Notes: generated by a model not told the origin, from the letters alone. A DNA stretch of 64,000 nt from JAXMCK01 sp046349395 (GCA_046349395.1 JAXMCK010000011.1:62001-126000), one strand, 5' to 3'; numbered from the stretch's first letter, positions 35,191 to 45,230 are shown. Program-made: numbers and translations.

Positions 35191-37386
35191 GTGGCCGGGC
35201 AGCCGACGCCCGCACCGACATCGAGGCCCCGTCCGCGGCGGATCGCGGACGAGCTCTCGCTCGTCGAGCTCGTCGACGTCCTCTGGCGCCGCAAGTGGAT
35301 CCTCCTGGGCGGGATCCTGCTGGGTGGTCTCATCGGGGTGGCGCTGACCATCCTGGTACCGCCGCTCTATACGGCCGAGACCGTCCTCATCCTCGAGCCT
35401 CGACCGATGGCGGAGGCCGAAGGCGACGCCGCCACGGCGGTCCCGGACACCGCGGTCGTCGACAGCCAGACACGCGTCCTCGCCTCGCGCTCGCTGGCGC
35501 GCGAGGTCATCGCCAAGCTGCATCTGGAGAGCGATCAGGACCTGCTGCGCGGCTCCGCGGCGGCGATGGCCGCCGCCCGCTTCCTTGGCCGTTGGACCGG
35601 CAGCGCGCCGGAAGCCGATCCCGATGCCAAGGGTGACGAGTCGGACATCGTCACGGCCTTGCTGTCCAGGCTCTCGATCAAGCGCGACGGCAAGAGCCAC
35701 GTCATCACGGTGGCCTTTACCTCGACCGACCCCGGCACAGCAGCCGCCGTCGCCAACTGCCTCGTCGATCTGTACCTGAAAGGCCAGCTCGATCGGAAGT
35801 ACGAGGCGACCCGCCGGGCGGCGGCATGGCTGCGCGAGCAGGTAGAGACGACGAAGTCCCGCCTTGCGGCCGGCGAGGACGAACTCACACGCTTCCGCGA
35901 GACGGCCCAGGCGGCTCGCGGCGCATCGCTCGGCGTGGACGAGAAGGAGTTGGCCGAGTTGAACCGGCGGCTCGTCGTTTCGACATCGGAGCGGCGCGGC
36001 AAGGAAACGCGTCTGGCTCGCCTGCGGCAGCTCATCGATGCCGGCGGCGGCGGCGACGGGTCCGGCGAGTGGGGATCGTCTGCGCTGTTGCAAAGCCTGA
36101 GTGCCCAGCGGGCCGACGTGATTCGCCGCGAGGCGGAGCTGTCGCGCCAACTCGGCGAGCGGCATCCGCGGATCCAGGAGGTGCGCGCCGAGGCGGCCCA
36201 GCTCGACACGCGGTTGCGCCAGGAGCGCCGCGCCATGCTGGGCCAGCTCGAGGCCGAGGTGGCGGCCGCCCGCTCCGAGGAGGACGTTCTCGCCTCGGCC
36301 CTCGAGCAGATGCGGGGTCGTGCCGCCGTTCAGGACCAGGCGAGCCAGCGCACCGCCGAGTTGGAACGCAACATCGAGCTCAACCGCCGCCTCTACGAGA
36401 CCTATGTCACCCGCCTCGAAGGCATCGCCGATCGCGAGCAGATCCAGGAGCCCGACGCCCGCGTGATCTCCGAGGCCGTGCCGCCGACCTCTCCCAGCTT
36501 TCCGCAGCCGAAGCTGATCCTCGCCATGGCGCTGACCGGCGGCCTGCTGCTGGGCCTCGCCGGCATGTACTTCGCCGAGACGGCCGAGGGCGGCTACCGG
36601 TCGGCGCGCGCGGTCGAGAGCGAACTCGGCCTGCAGGTCGCGACCCTGATGCCGCTCGTCGAATCGGCAACCCGGGATGCCGTCGAGCCGCAGGACTACC
36701 CGGCCGAGCGGCCCCGGTCGCGCTACGCCGAAGCGCTCCGCGACGCGCTGGCCGGGGTGATCGTGGGCCGTGTCACCGCGCGGGCGCCTGTGATCCTCGT
36801 CACCTCGACCCTGCCCGGCGAGGGCAAGAGCACCTTCAGCCTGAGCCTGGCGCGGGTGGCCGCGAGCGACGGCCTCAACGTCTTGCTTATCGATGCCGAC
36901 CTCCGCCGACCCACGATCGGCGACCTGACCGGCCTGCCGCCCGGGCCAGGCCTCGTCGAGCTGCTCCGGGGTGAGTTCCGCCTGGACGAGATCCTGCAAC
37001 GCGACCCCAAGACCGAGGGCCTGCGGCTCGTCCTTGGCAGCAAGCGGCTCGCAGCACCCACGCGCCTATTCGGTGGCCCGGGCTTCGCCAACCTGCTGGA
37101 GGCGGCGCGCACGACCTTTGATCTGATCGTCGTCGACAGCGCCCCCGTCCTCGCCGTCGCCGACGCCAAGCTCCTGGCAGGTCTCGCCGACCGCGTTCTT
37201 TTCCTCATCCGCTATGCCACAACGCGGCGCGACCTAGCCGCCGTCGCGGTGCGCGGTCTCGTCGATGCAGGCGCGCCGCGGCTCGATGCCGTGGTGTCGC
37301 AGGTCGACCTGCGGGTCCACAGCCGCACCGCCGCCCGCGACAAGGGCTACGCCTACGCCCATCTGGCGCAGTACTATACCGAGTGA
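35191..37386 (+). CDS. Wzc-type polysaccharide co-polymerase / BY-kinase
   Basis: The 731-residue membrane protein has a Wzz-like N-terminal domain (about residues 20-450) with helices near 38-58 and 444-462, long coiled coils between them (about 205-400) that reach into the periplasm, and a C-terminal cytoplasmic ATPase. Kinase motifs are Walker A TSTLPGEGKST, Walker A' LLIDADLRRP and Walker B LIVVDSAPV. The C-terminal tail has only four tyrosines (YAYAHLAQYY), fewer than classical Wzc. Such proteins control the length and export of capsule or exopolysaccharide, but no glycosyltransferase, Wza or Wzy gene is nearby. It starts at a GTG one base after comEC. Confidence 0.88.
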   Translation: MAGQPTPAPTSRPRPRRIADELSLVELVDVLWRRKWILLGGILLGGLIGVALTILVPPLYTAETVLILEPRPMAEAEGDAATAVPDTAVVDSQTRVLASRSLAREVIAKLHLESDQDLLRGSAAAMAAARFLGRWTGSAPEADPDAKGDESDIVTALLSRLSIKRDGKSHVITVAFTSTDPGTAAAVANCLVDLYLKGQLDRKYEATRRAAAWLREQVETTKSRLAAGEDELTRFRETAQAARGASLGVDEKELAELNRRLVVSTSERRGKETRLARLRQLIDAGGGGDGSGEWGSSALLQSLSAQRADVIRREAELSRQLGERHPRIQEVRAEAAQLDTRLRQERRAMLGQLEAEVAAARSEEDVLASALEQMRGRAAVQDQASQRTAELERNIELNRRLYETYVTRLEGIADREQIQEPDARVISEAVPPTSPSFPQPKLILAMALTGGLLLGLAGMYFAETAEGGYRSARAVESELGLQVATLMPLVESATRDAVEPQDYPAERPRSRYAEALRDALAGVIVGRVTARAPVILVTSTLPGEGKSTFSLSLARVAASDGLNVLLIDADLRRPTIGDLTGLPPGPGLVELLRGEFRLDEILQRDPKTEGLRLVLGSKRLAAPTRLFGGPGFANLLEAARTTFDLIVVDSAPVLAVADAKLLAGLADRVLFLIRYATTRRDLAAVAVRGLVDAGAPRLDAVVSQVDLRVHSRTAARDKGYAYAHLAQYYTE

Positions 37387-37509
37387 GAGGCGCTCGCGCC
37401 CGATGGACCGGGCGGCGTTCCTCTGCTACCCGTCGCGGCCCGCGCGCGGCCGAGCCTCGCGCGGCACAGCCGTTTTCCGAATCAGCCATCCAGGAATGAG
37501 ACGAGGCCC

Positions 37510-38874
<1,365 letters not shown>

Positions 38875-38879
38875 GACGC

Positions 38880-40475
38880 ATGACGACCCGCATCCATCTC
38901 TACGACACCACCCTGCGCGACGGTGCCCAGACCCAGGGTGTGACCTTCTCGACCGACGACAAGCGCCGCATCGCAGCGGCCCTCGACCGTCTCGGCATCG
39001 ACTACATCGAAGGCGGCTGGCCGGGTGCGAACCCGACCGACGAGGCCTTCTTCGTCGAGCCGCCGGCCTTTCGCCGCAGCAAGCTCTGCGCCTTCGGCAT
39101 GACCCGCCGTGCCGGCCGCAGCGCCGCCAACGACCCGGGGCTGCAGCCGGTGATCAAGGCCGGCGCCCCGGTCATCACGCTGGTTGGCAAGACCTCTGCT
39201 CGGCAGGTGCACGGTGCCTTGGGCGTCGACCTCGACGAGAACCTCCGGATGCTCGGCGACTCGCTGGAGGAGGCCGGCCGCCACGCCGACGAGGCGATCT
39301 TCGACGCCGAGCACTTCTTCGACGGCTTCAAGGAAGATCCCGACTACGCGCTGGCCTGCCTCGACACGGCCCTCGCCGCGAACGCCCGCTGGGTCGTCCT
39401 GTGCGATACCAATGGCGGCACGCTCCCGCACGAGGTGGCCTCCATCGTGCGCAAGGTGGCGACGCGCGTTCCCCCCGAGCGCCTCGGCATCCACACCCAC
39501 AACGACACCGAGAACGCCGTCGCCAACAGCCTCGCCGCCGTGCGCGAGGGTGCCCGCCAGATCCAGGGTACCCTGAACGGCCTGGGTGAGCGCTGCGGCA
39601 ACGCCAACCTCGTCTCGCTGATCCCGACCCTCGTCCTGAAGCTCGGCTACGACGTCGGCATCGACGAGGGCGGCCTGCGGCAGCTGACCCAGCTCTCGCG
39701 CACCTTCGACGAGCAACTGAACCGCAGCCCCGACCGCCACGCGCCCTATGTCGGCGCGTCGGCTTTCGCCCATAAGGCGGGCCTCCACGCCTCGGCCGTG
39801 GCGCGCGATCCCTCCTTCTACGAGCATGTCGACCCGGCGGTCGTCGGCAACTCGCGCGAAGTGCTGGTCTCGGACCAGGCCGGCCGGGCCAACCTGCTGC
39901 AGCGCTTCCACGAGATGGGTCTCGAGATCGAGCCCGACGCCCAGGCCACGGCCGACCTTCTGAGCCTCATTAAGGAGCGCGAGGCGCACGGCTTCGCCTA
40001 TGACGGTGCCGCCGCGAGCTTCGAGATGCTGGTCCGGCGCTCGCTTGGCCAGGTGCCGGACTACTTCCAGCTCCTGAGCTTCCGCGTCATCGACGAGCGG
40101 CGCCACAACGCCCGAGGCGACCTCGTCACCATGTCCGAGGCCACCTGCAAGCTCCTGGTGGAAGGGCGCCGCGCCTTCACCGTCGCCGACGGCAACGGCC
40201 CGGTGAACGCGCTGGACCAGGCCCTGCGTCAGGCGCTGGCGCCGACCTTCCCCTCGCTTCGCTACCTGAAGCTGCTCGACTACAAGGTTCGTATCCTGAC
40301 CCCCGAGGCCGGCACCGCCGCGGTGACTCGCGTCATCATCGAGAGCGGCGACGATGCCGGCCGCGTCTGGCAGACGGTCGGCGTGTCCGGCAACATTATC
40401 GACGCCAGCTACAACGCGCTGCTCGACAGCATCACCTACAAGCTGTTCCTCGACGGCGCCCAAGCCCCGGCATGA
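38880..40475 (+). CDS. cimA: (R)-citramalate synthase
   Basis: CimA condenses pyruvate and acetyl-CoA to citramalate, the threonine-independent route to 2-oxobutyrate for isoleucine. The 531 residues open with HLYDTTLRDGAQTQGVTFS, the DRE-TIM motif with the catalytic Arg-Asp pair, followed by GIHTHNDTENAVANS (metal-binding histidines), and a C-terminal regulatory domain. The QTQGV variant and the overall length distinguish this CimA type from 2-isopropylmalate synthase (LeuA). The stop overlaps trmJ by 4 bp. Confidence 0.92.
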   Translation: MTTRIHLYDTTLRDGAQTQGVTFSTDDKRRIAAALDRLGIDYIEGGWPGANPTDEAFFVEPPAFRRSKLCAFGMTRRAGRSAANDPGLQPVIKAGAPVITLVGKTSARQVHGALGVDLDENLRMLGDSLEEAGRHADEAIFDAEHFFDGFKEDPDYALACLDTALAANARWVVLCDTNGGTLPHEVASIVRKVATRVPPERLGIHTHNDTENAVANSLAAVREGARQIQGTLNGLGERCGNANLVSLIPTLVLKLGYDVGIDEGGLRQLTQLSRTFDEQLNRSPDRHAPYVGASAFAHKAGLHASAVARDPSFYEHVDPAVVGNSREVLVSDQAGRANLLQRFHEMGLEIEPDAQATADLLSLIKEREAHGFAYDGAAASFEMLVRRSLGQVPDYFQLLSFRVIDERRHNARGDLVTMSEATCKLLVEGRRAFTVADGNGPVNALDQALRQALAPTFPSLRYLKLLDYKVRILTPEAGTAAVTRVIIESGDDAGRVWQTVGVSGNIIDASYNALLDSITYKLFLDGAQAPA

Positions 40476-41269
40476 GGCCGGCCAAGGAGGCGAGGGGCGG
40501 AATCGAGTCGCTGCCGCCGGCACCGGTCGTCGTCCTCTGCCGCTCGCAGATGGGCGAGAACATCGGTGCCGCTGCTCGTGCCATGCTGAACTTCGGGCTG
40601 CACGAGCTTCGCCTGGCCGCACCGGCCTGCGGTTGGCCGAACGCCAAGGCGGTCGCCGCGGCCTCCGGTGCCGTCGCGGTGCTGAACGAGCTGCAAACCT
40701 TCACGGATGCGCGCGAGGCTGTCGGCGACCTGCACCACGTCTTCGCCACGACCGCACGGGCACGCGACCTCTCGAAGCCCGTGCTCGACCCGGCCGAAGC
40801 CGCCGCCGAGGCGAAGCGCCTGATCGCCTCGGGCAGGCGGGTCGGCGTTCTCTTCGGCGCCGAGCGCACCGGCCTCGAAAACGACGAACTGCTCTTGGCC
40901 GATGCCTACGTGACCTTCTCGGCCAATCCGGCCTTTCCCTCGCTCAATCTTGGTCAGGCCGTCCTGCTGTTCGGCAATTCCTGGTGGCAGGCGGCGGCAC
41001 CCCCACGTGAGGACGCGCCGGGCGAGACCGTCACCCCCGCCACGAAGGTCGAGGTGCAGGGCCTGATCGACCATCTCGTCCGCGAGCTGGACGCGGTCGA
41101 CTTCTTTCGCGGCACCGCCCGTCGTGGCAGCCTCGTCGACACGATCTCCCTCCTGTTCGAGCGGCGTGCCTTGACCACCCCCGAGGTCCATCTGCTCCGC
41201 GGCATCATCAAGGATCTGACGGGCGGCCGTCGCGCACGGCGGCCGGGCTCCGGGCAGGACGGCGCATGA
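40472..41269 (+). CDS. trmJ: tRNA (cytidine/uridine-2'-O-)-methyltransferase TrmJ-like
   Basis: This SPOUT-class methyltransferase most likely modifies position 32 of tRNA anticodon loops. The 265-residue protein has CRSQMGENIGAAARAMLNFG at the N-terminus, GVLFGAERTGLENDEL (SAM-binding knot) and PSLNLGQAVLLFGN. The C-terminal ~80 residues form the TrmJ-type extension. It is part of the cysS-cimA-trmJ run and overlaps both neighbours. Confidence 0.9.
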   Translation: MRPAKEARGGIESLPPAPVVVLCRSQMGENIGAAARAMLNFGLHELRLAAPACGWPNAKAVAAASGAVAVLNELQTFTDAREAVGDLHHVFATTARARDLSKPVLDPAEAAAEAKRLIASGRRVGVLFGAERTGLENDELLLADAYVTFSANPAFPSLNLGQAVLLFGNSWWQAAAPPREDAPGETVTPATKVEVQGLIDHLVRELDAVDFFRGTARRGSLVDTISLLFERRALTTPEVHLLRGIIKDLTGGRRARRPGSGQDGA

Positions 41270-41895
41270 CACTCCGCCTCTGGTTCGCGATCGCTGCTCT
41301 GGGTCTTCTCGCCGCCTGCGCCAAGCCGCCGGTCGAGCTCACCGAGGACGAGGCCGTCGCGGCCTGCTCCAGTGCCGCCTCGGGCCAGGCGAGCGGCGCC
41401 GTCTTCGACCCGCCGGGAGCGGCCCAGGTGAACCGCTCGCCGCAGGATGTCGGTCGCCAACCGCTCGCCGCCGTCGTCGCCGCCAACGGGCGCTCCACGG
41501 GGGCGAAGGCCGGCCGGCAGCTTCGCTATACCTGCCTCATCGGCCCCGCCGGCGATGTCCTCTTCATCGACGTCGTCGACGACGGTGCGGGGCTGCTGGC
41601 AGCGCAATGCCCCGCTGGTCCCGGCCGTGTCTCCTGTCTCTCGGATCTCCTAACCCGGACCGAGCGCGATTTGGCCGCGGCCGAAGCCGCCGCCATCAGT
41701 GCGGGACGCAGCAGGGCAGGCGGCAAGGCGCGGGCGGAGATCGACGAGCCGGCGGCCGCCAGCATCGGCGCTTGGCGCGTCTACCGCGATGCCGAATGCC
41801 GGCGCCGTCAGGAGGTCGAGGGCGGCACCGCCGACGGCGTCGAGGCCTGCCGCGTCGCCATGACCCGAGCGCGGATCAGCGAGCTGGCGCGCTAA
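41266..41895 (+). CDS. Putative lipoprotein with LprI-like C-terminal domain
   Basis: The 209-residue protein has a lipoprotein signal (lipobox LAAC, Cys18) and a poorly conserved middle region. The C-terminal ~50 residues, with SIGAWRVYRDAECRRRQEVE and a later cysteine in VEACRVAMTRARISEL, resemble the DUF1311/LprI lysozyme-inhibitor-like family, in which two cysteines form a disulfide. I do not recognise the rest. It overlaps trmJ by 4 bp and its stop codon overlaps the stop of the convergent cytochrome gene by 4 bp. Confidence 0.72.
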   Translation: MTLRLWFAIAALGLLAACAKPPVELTEDEAVAACSSAASGQASGAVFDPPGAAQVNRSPQDVGRQPLAAVVAANGRSTGAKAGRQLRYTCLIGPAGDVLFIDVVDDGAGLLAAQCPAGPGRVSCLSDLLTRTERDLAAAEAAAISAGRSRAGGKARAEIDEPAAASIGAWRVYRDAECRRRQEVEGGTADGVEACRVAMTRARISELAR

Positions 41896-42347
41896 GGATC
41901 GTAGCTCCCCAGCACGATCCCTTGATCCTTCAGGGCGGCGGCGACGCTCGCCCGGCGCTCGAGCACCGCTCCGCCGCCCCGTTGGCGGTAGGTGGCGAGC
42001 TCGGCTTTGGTGAAGGGCACGAAGTCGGGCGGCATGTCGGCGGCATCGAAGTGCGCCACCAGCCAGTTGAGCAGCTCTGCAGTCTTGGCATTGTCCAACG
42101 AGTTGTTCGACACGCCCGGCACTTGCATGATGTAGAGGCGACCGCTCGGCACGTGGAGCAGCTTCGCCACCTCGCCGGCTAGCCGAGGAATCCCTTGCTT
42201 CGGCGCGCCCTGCCCGGCGGCGCCGTGGCAGCCGCCGCAATGCAGCAGGTAGTCCAACTTGGGATCGCCGAGCGTGGTGGGCTGTGGCGGATGGGCGGCC
42301 GCGATCGAGCCGCCCAACACCAGTGCCTGGACGAAGGGCGAGGCCAC
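41892..42347 (-). CDS. Monohaem c-type cytochrome of the amine dehydrogenase cluster
   Basis: The 151-residue product starts at a GTG 4 bp after the light-subunit stop. It has a short hydrophobic leader, one haem motif CGGCH (Cys37-His41), and a methionine in RLYIMQVPG that could be the sixth ligand. A small monohaem cytochrome gene also accompanies the aromatic amine dehydrogenase genes of Alcaligenes faecalis, so this protein is a candidate electron acceptor from the TTQ enzyme, or a step towards the terminal oxidase. No azurin or amicyanin gene is adjacent. Confidence 0.82.
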   Translation of the reverse strand: MASPFVQALVLGGSIAAAHPPQPTTLGDPKLDYLLHCGGCHGAAGQGAPKQGIPRLAGEVAKLLHVPSGRLYIMQVPGVSNNSLDNAKTAELLNWLVAHFDAADMPPDFVPFTKAELATYRQRGGGAVLERRASVAAALKDQGIVLGSYDP

Positions 42348-42351
42348 GATG

Positions 42352-42876
42352 TCAGCCGGCGCCCTTCACCCCGACTACGGCAGCCAGCGTGCAGTGGTAG
42401 GACTGCGCACCCGTATTCGCCATGCACCAGTTGATGTCGTTGTGCACGCCCATGAGGTAGGCGGGCCGCTCGCCGACATTGGTATTGCACATGCAGCGGC
42501 CGCAAGCTGTGTGGCCGCAGCAGTCGGTGTACTGGATCAGATAGGCCTTGTTGTCGGTCGGGTTCATGCAGGTGCCGACCCAGGATGTCGTAGAGACCGA
42601 CGTTCCCGCTGGGCACTGGTGCGTGTTGCCGCCGCAGCAGGAGCAGAGGAAACCGTCGAAGCCGCAGTAGCGCCAGTACTCGCAGCTCAGCGGATCGTCG
42701 CCGGTCGCCGCCTCCGCCGCCGACATGAACTTGGCGACGCGATCGACCGGGAGCACCGGGTAGACCACCGCGGCTCCGGCCATCACGCGCCCCAACCGGC
42801 CGAGGACCCCTCGGCGCGAGGTGCGGGAGGCGAGCTGGCGCACGCCCTTTTGGACGAGATCGTCGAGCAGGCTCAT
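42352..42876 (-). CDS. aauA: Amine dehydrogenase light (beta) subunit, TTQ-bearing, aralkylamine type
   Basis: This is the catalytic subunit carrying the tryptophan tryptophylquinone cofactor. Both TTQ tryptophans are present 51 residues apart: Trp99 in SWVGTC and Trp150 in NDINWCMAN. Catalytic acidic residues appear at Asp118 (YTDCCG) and Asp74, and Thr163 is in HCTL. At least twelve cysteines suit the six-disulfide fold. TSRRGVLGRLGRV near the start is a twin-arginine export signal. DCCGHTACGRCMCN and HNDINWCMAN resemble aromatic amine dehydrogenase more than methylamine dehydrogenase. The ATG chosen has GGGAGG at good spacing and gives 174 residues; an earlier in-frame ATG would overlap the preceding gene. 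Confidence 0.93.
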   Translation of the reverse strand: MSLLDDLVQKGVRQLASRTSRRGVLGRLGRVMAGAAVVYPVLPVDRVAKFMSAAEAATGDDPLSCEYWRYCGFDGFLCSCCGGNTHQCPAGTSVSTTSWVGTCMNPTDNKAYLIQYTDCCGHTACGRCMCNTNVGERPAYLMGVHNDINWCMANTGAQSYHCTLAAVVGVKGAG

Positions 42877-42892
42877 GGTGCCATCCTCCCGT

Positions 42893-43483
42893 TCACGCGT
42901 TCTGCCGGACATAATCCTGGATCGATGCGACGCCGAGCTCGTCGGCGGTGAGCAGGCTCTCGATCTGCTCGCGGCTGTTCACGAGGCCTTTCGCGCGCAG
43001 CACGCCCTGGCCGTCGACCACGACGCCATAGGGTAGCTTGCCGATCTTGAAGGTGACGCCGAGCTCGGTCGAAAGGATGTAGGGAAAGCCGCCGAGATCG
43101 TTGGCGGCCCGGAAGCTGCGGTGCTGCTCCGGCACGCCGTCGCTCGCCAGCAGGATCTCGAGGCGGCGTCCTTCCGATCCCTGGAGGGACCGGAGCACCG
43201 GCAGGAGCTTCTTGCAGACGGGGCAGCTCGGCGAGAGGAAAAAGAAGAGCCGGCTCTTGCCCGAGGCGCTGCCGCCTAGGACCATCTTCGGCCCGTCCAG
43301 CAGCGGCAGCTCGATCGGGGGCACGGCCTCACCGATCTTCGGGCCGCTGTCCAGCATGAGGGCACCTACGGGTGCGACGCGCTCGTGCAGCAGGCCGACC
43401 TGGCGCGCCAAGGCCAGCACGGTGAGGGCGAGGGCGAGGACCACCACCCAAAGCACCAGGTTCGAGACGACGAGCGGATCCAT
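42893..43483 (-). CDS. aauD: MauD/AauD-like thioredoxin-fold maturation protein
   Basis: The 196-residue protein has an N-terminal membrane helix (about residues 5-27) and a periplasmic thioredoxin-like domain with the active-site motif SPSCPVCKKLLP. MauD-type proteins are needed for correct disulfide formation or transport of the light subunit, which has six disulfides. The true start is the ATG that overlaps the stop of the preceding MauE-like gene by one base (TGATG). Position between the MauE-like and light-subunit genes is as in mau and aau clusters. Confidence 0.92.
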   Translation of the reverse strand: MDPLVVSNLVLWVVVLALALTVLALARQVGLLHERVAPVGALMLDSGPKIGEAVPPIELPLLDGPKMVLGGSASGKSRLFFFLSPSCPVCKKLLPVLRSLQGSEGRRLEILLASDGVPEQHRSFRAANDLGGFPYILSTELGVTFKIGKLPYGVVVDGQGVLRAKGLVNSREQIESLLTADELGVASIQDYVRQNA

Positions 43484-44001
43484 CAGGCGATCCACCCTGC
43501 CGCACGGAACATCAACCGGTTCGCCAGGATGCGGTCCAATGCCGAATAGAGGAGCAAGAAGGCGACCCCGCCGCCGACCACGCCCATCGCATCGAGGGGT
43601 GTGCTGGGAGCCATCGCCACGATCGCGAGCACCGCCATCAGGCCCAGGTTGCGCATCACGAGCAGCCACGAGATCGGCTGCCGCCCGGACAGACCGCCGC
43701 AGCCGCAATCGATGATCGTCCGTCCGCGCAGCAGATTGATCGCCACACCCGCCGTCACGCCGACGAGCACCAACGCTCCGAGCAAGAGCCCAACAGCTCG
43801 CGTCGCCTGCCAAGGCAACAGCAGCGCCGCGAGCAGCTCCACGACGGGAAGTGCCAAGACCGCGGTCGGCACGAGCCGCTCGGGCAGCAGGTCGTAAGCC
43901 TCTACCGCCAGCGCGAAATCAGCGCGATCGGCGAGCTTCATCCAGGCGCCCACGAGGAACACGAGGGCCAAGCCGAGGGCCAGGGCGTCGACCAGGAACA
44001 T
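43483..44001 (-). CDS. aauE: MauE/AauE-like membrane maturation protein
   Basis: The 172-residue protein has four to five hydrophobic helices and the MauE-family segment IDCGCGGLSG in a loop after helix 3, where paired cysteines probably pass electrons or disulfides to the MauD partner. It belongs to the DoxX-like/MauE family and works in maturation of the light subunit. It starts 5 bp after the heavy-subunit gene and overlaps the MauD-like gene. Confidence 0.91.
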   Translation of the reverse strand: MFLVDALALGLALVFLVGAWMKLADRADFALAVEAYDLLPERLVPTAVLALPVVELLAALLLPWQATRAVGLLLGALVLVGVTAGVAINLLRGRTIIDCGCGGLSGRQPISWLLVMRNLGLMAVLAIVAMAPSTPLDAMGVVGGGVAFLLLYSALDRILANRLMFRAAGWIA

Positions 44002-44006
44002 GCCGC

Positions 44007-45140
44007 TCAGCGAACGGCGAAGTCGGAGGCCAGCTCGAACAGCGCCTCGCTCTCACCCACGGGCTCGAGCTTGTTGGCGGGGTCGAGGGCGACGATCGCT
44101 ACGCCACCCTTCAGGGCGTAGACGCGCGGCGTACCGGTCTGCGTGACGTCGATCGCCAGCGCGTCGTGCCCGGGAGCCCGTGTCGTGACCGTCTTGCTCC
44201 CCAGATCGAGCGCCCAGATCTCCTGGGCCGGCAGCTTGTGGCTGCCTTCGCCGCCGTTCGCGTGCATGCCGACGAAGATCGTGTCGCTGTCGCGGTGGAT
44301 CGCGATCGGGTTGTAGCCGCCTGGCCGCCAGCCGCCGTCGATTCCGTCCGTGAACTTCCAGTCGACCGTGACCGTCGGCGTGTCGGCCGAGATGTCGATC
44401 CCGATGAGCCGGCCGTCAAAGGTGACGAAATAGTGCGTGTCGCCCTTGGACGCCGACTGGATGAAGATGGGATCGGTCTGCGCGTCGAAGATCTTGGCCG
44501 AGCGTGCCCGCTTCACGGCCTTGCCGGCATCGTCCAGCGTGATGTTCTCGAACGTGCCGTCGCCGCAGATCGTGGCGAACCGGTTCGGGTCGGACACCGA
44601 CGGCATCACGGCCCAGCAGCCGGCCGTGTCGACCTCGCCGACCACGGCGCCGTTCGCCAGATCCACGACGGTGACACTGGAGGCTGGCGTGGCGTTCTGC
44701 ACGAGCGCCCGCTTGCCGCCGTTCATGAGGCCGAGCAGATCCTTGTAGGTCACCACCATCGCCCGCTTCGGCGGCAGCACGACCTCCTGGGCCAGCGTCA
44801 GGTCGCTCGTGTTCCACTCTTCGAGAACGTCGATCTTGTTCCCGCGCACGCCGCGATCGTGGAAGGTGGTGGCGTTGTAGATCTTGCTGCCGTCGGCCGA
44901 GGGCTCTGCGAAGCTCGTGAAGCCGGCGGGGATCTGGCCCAGCAGCTCGAGTGACGTCCCGTCCAGGACGTAGATCCTTCCGTCGGGGCGCAGACCCGCC
45001 ATGTCGGTCACGTAGAGACGGGGGCCGCTGGCCGGCGGCAGGGTGACGACGCTCACGTCATCGACCGCCACTTCCGCCTTGGCGGTCGCGGCGGCAACCA
45101 GCAACGACGCCGCGACAAGACCGATCGTCTTGGGCTGCAT
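44007..45140 (-). CDS. aauB: Amine dehydrogenase heavy (alpha) subunit
   Basis: This is the non-catalytic, beta-propeller subunit of the periplasmic alpha2beta2 amine dehydrogenase. The 377-residue product has a signal peptide ending AKA-E (residue 22), then repeating propeller-blade strands such as DGRIYVLDGTSLELLGQIPAG, split in repeats throughout. It matches the amine-dehydrogenase heavy-chain family in length and in the WRPGGYNP and GMHANGGEGSHKLPA segments. AGGAAA precedes the ATG. It is the first gene of the cluster. Sequence alone does not decide between methylamine and aralkylamine specificity for this subunit; the light chain suggests the latter. Confidence 0.92.
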   Translation of the reverse strand: MQPKTIGLVAASLLVAAATAKAEVAVDDVSVVTLPPASGPRLYVTDMAGLRPDGRIYVLDGTSLELLGQIPAGFTSFAEPSADGSKIYNATTFHDRGVRGNKIDVLEEWNTSDLTLAQEVVLPPKRAMVVTYKDLLGLMNGGKRALVQNATPASSVTVVDLANGAVVGEVDTAGCWAVMPSVSDPNRFATICGDGTFENITLDDAGKAVKRARSAKIFDAQTDPIFIQSASKGDTHYFVTFDGRLIGIDISADTPTVTVDWKFTDGIDGGWRPGGYNPIAIHRDSDTIFVGMHANGGEGSHKLPAQEIWALDLGSKTVTTRAPGHDALAIDVTQTGTPRVYALKGGVAIVALDPANKLEPVGESEALFELASDFAVR

Positions 45141-45189
45141 TGTTTTTCCTGCTGCTGAGGCCAGCGGCTATGGCGCCGCGTTGCGTCAC

Positions 45190-45217
45190 ACTATGCAGGT
45201 AGGGCGTGGCCAGTGAA
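45190..45217 (-). promoter_or_regulatory. Candidate promoter for the amine dehydrogenase operon
   Basis: Read on the minus strand, TTCACT (45217-45212) and CATAGT (45195-45190) are 16 bp apart and lie about 50 bp before the heavy-subunit start, in the divergent gap with the GH15 gene. The match is weak, and the -35 box abuts the ribosome-binding region of the GH15 gene. Confidence 0.3.
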
Positions 45218-45230
45218 GAGGTTATTTTTC

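Noticed and set aside
42352..42876. Naming the light subunit as methylamine dehydrogenase (mauA)
   Set aside because: The 51-residue spacing of the TTQ tryptophans and the DCCGHTACGRC and HNDINWCMAN segments fit aromatic amine dehydrogenase better, and mauF/mauG/amicyanin genes are absent. Substrate remains to be shown.
45161..45190. Sigma-54-like promoter TGGC...TTGC before the GH15 gene
   Set aside because: The spacing between TGGC and TTGC is 6 bp rather than the required 7, so the -24/-12 geometry is wrong, and no enhancer-binding regulator is nearby.
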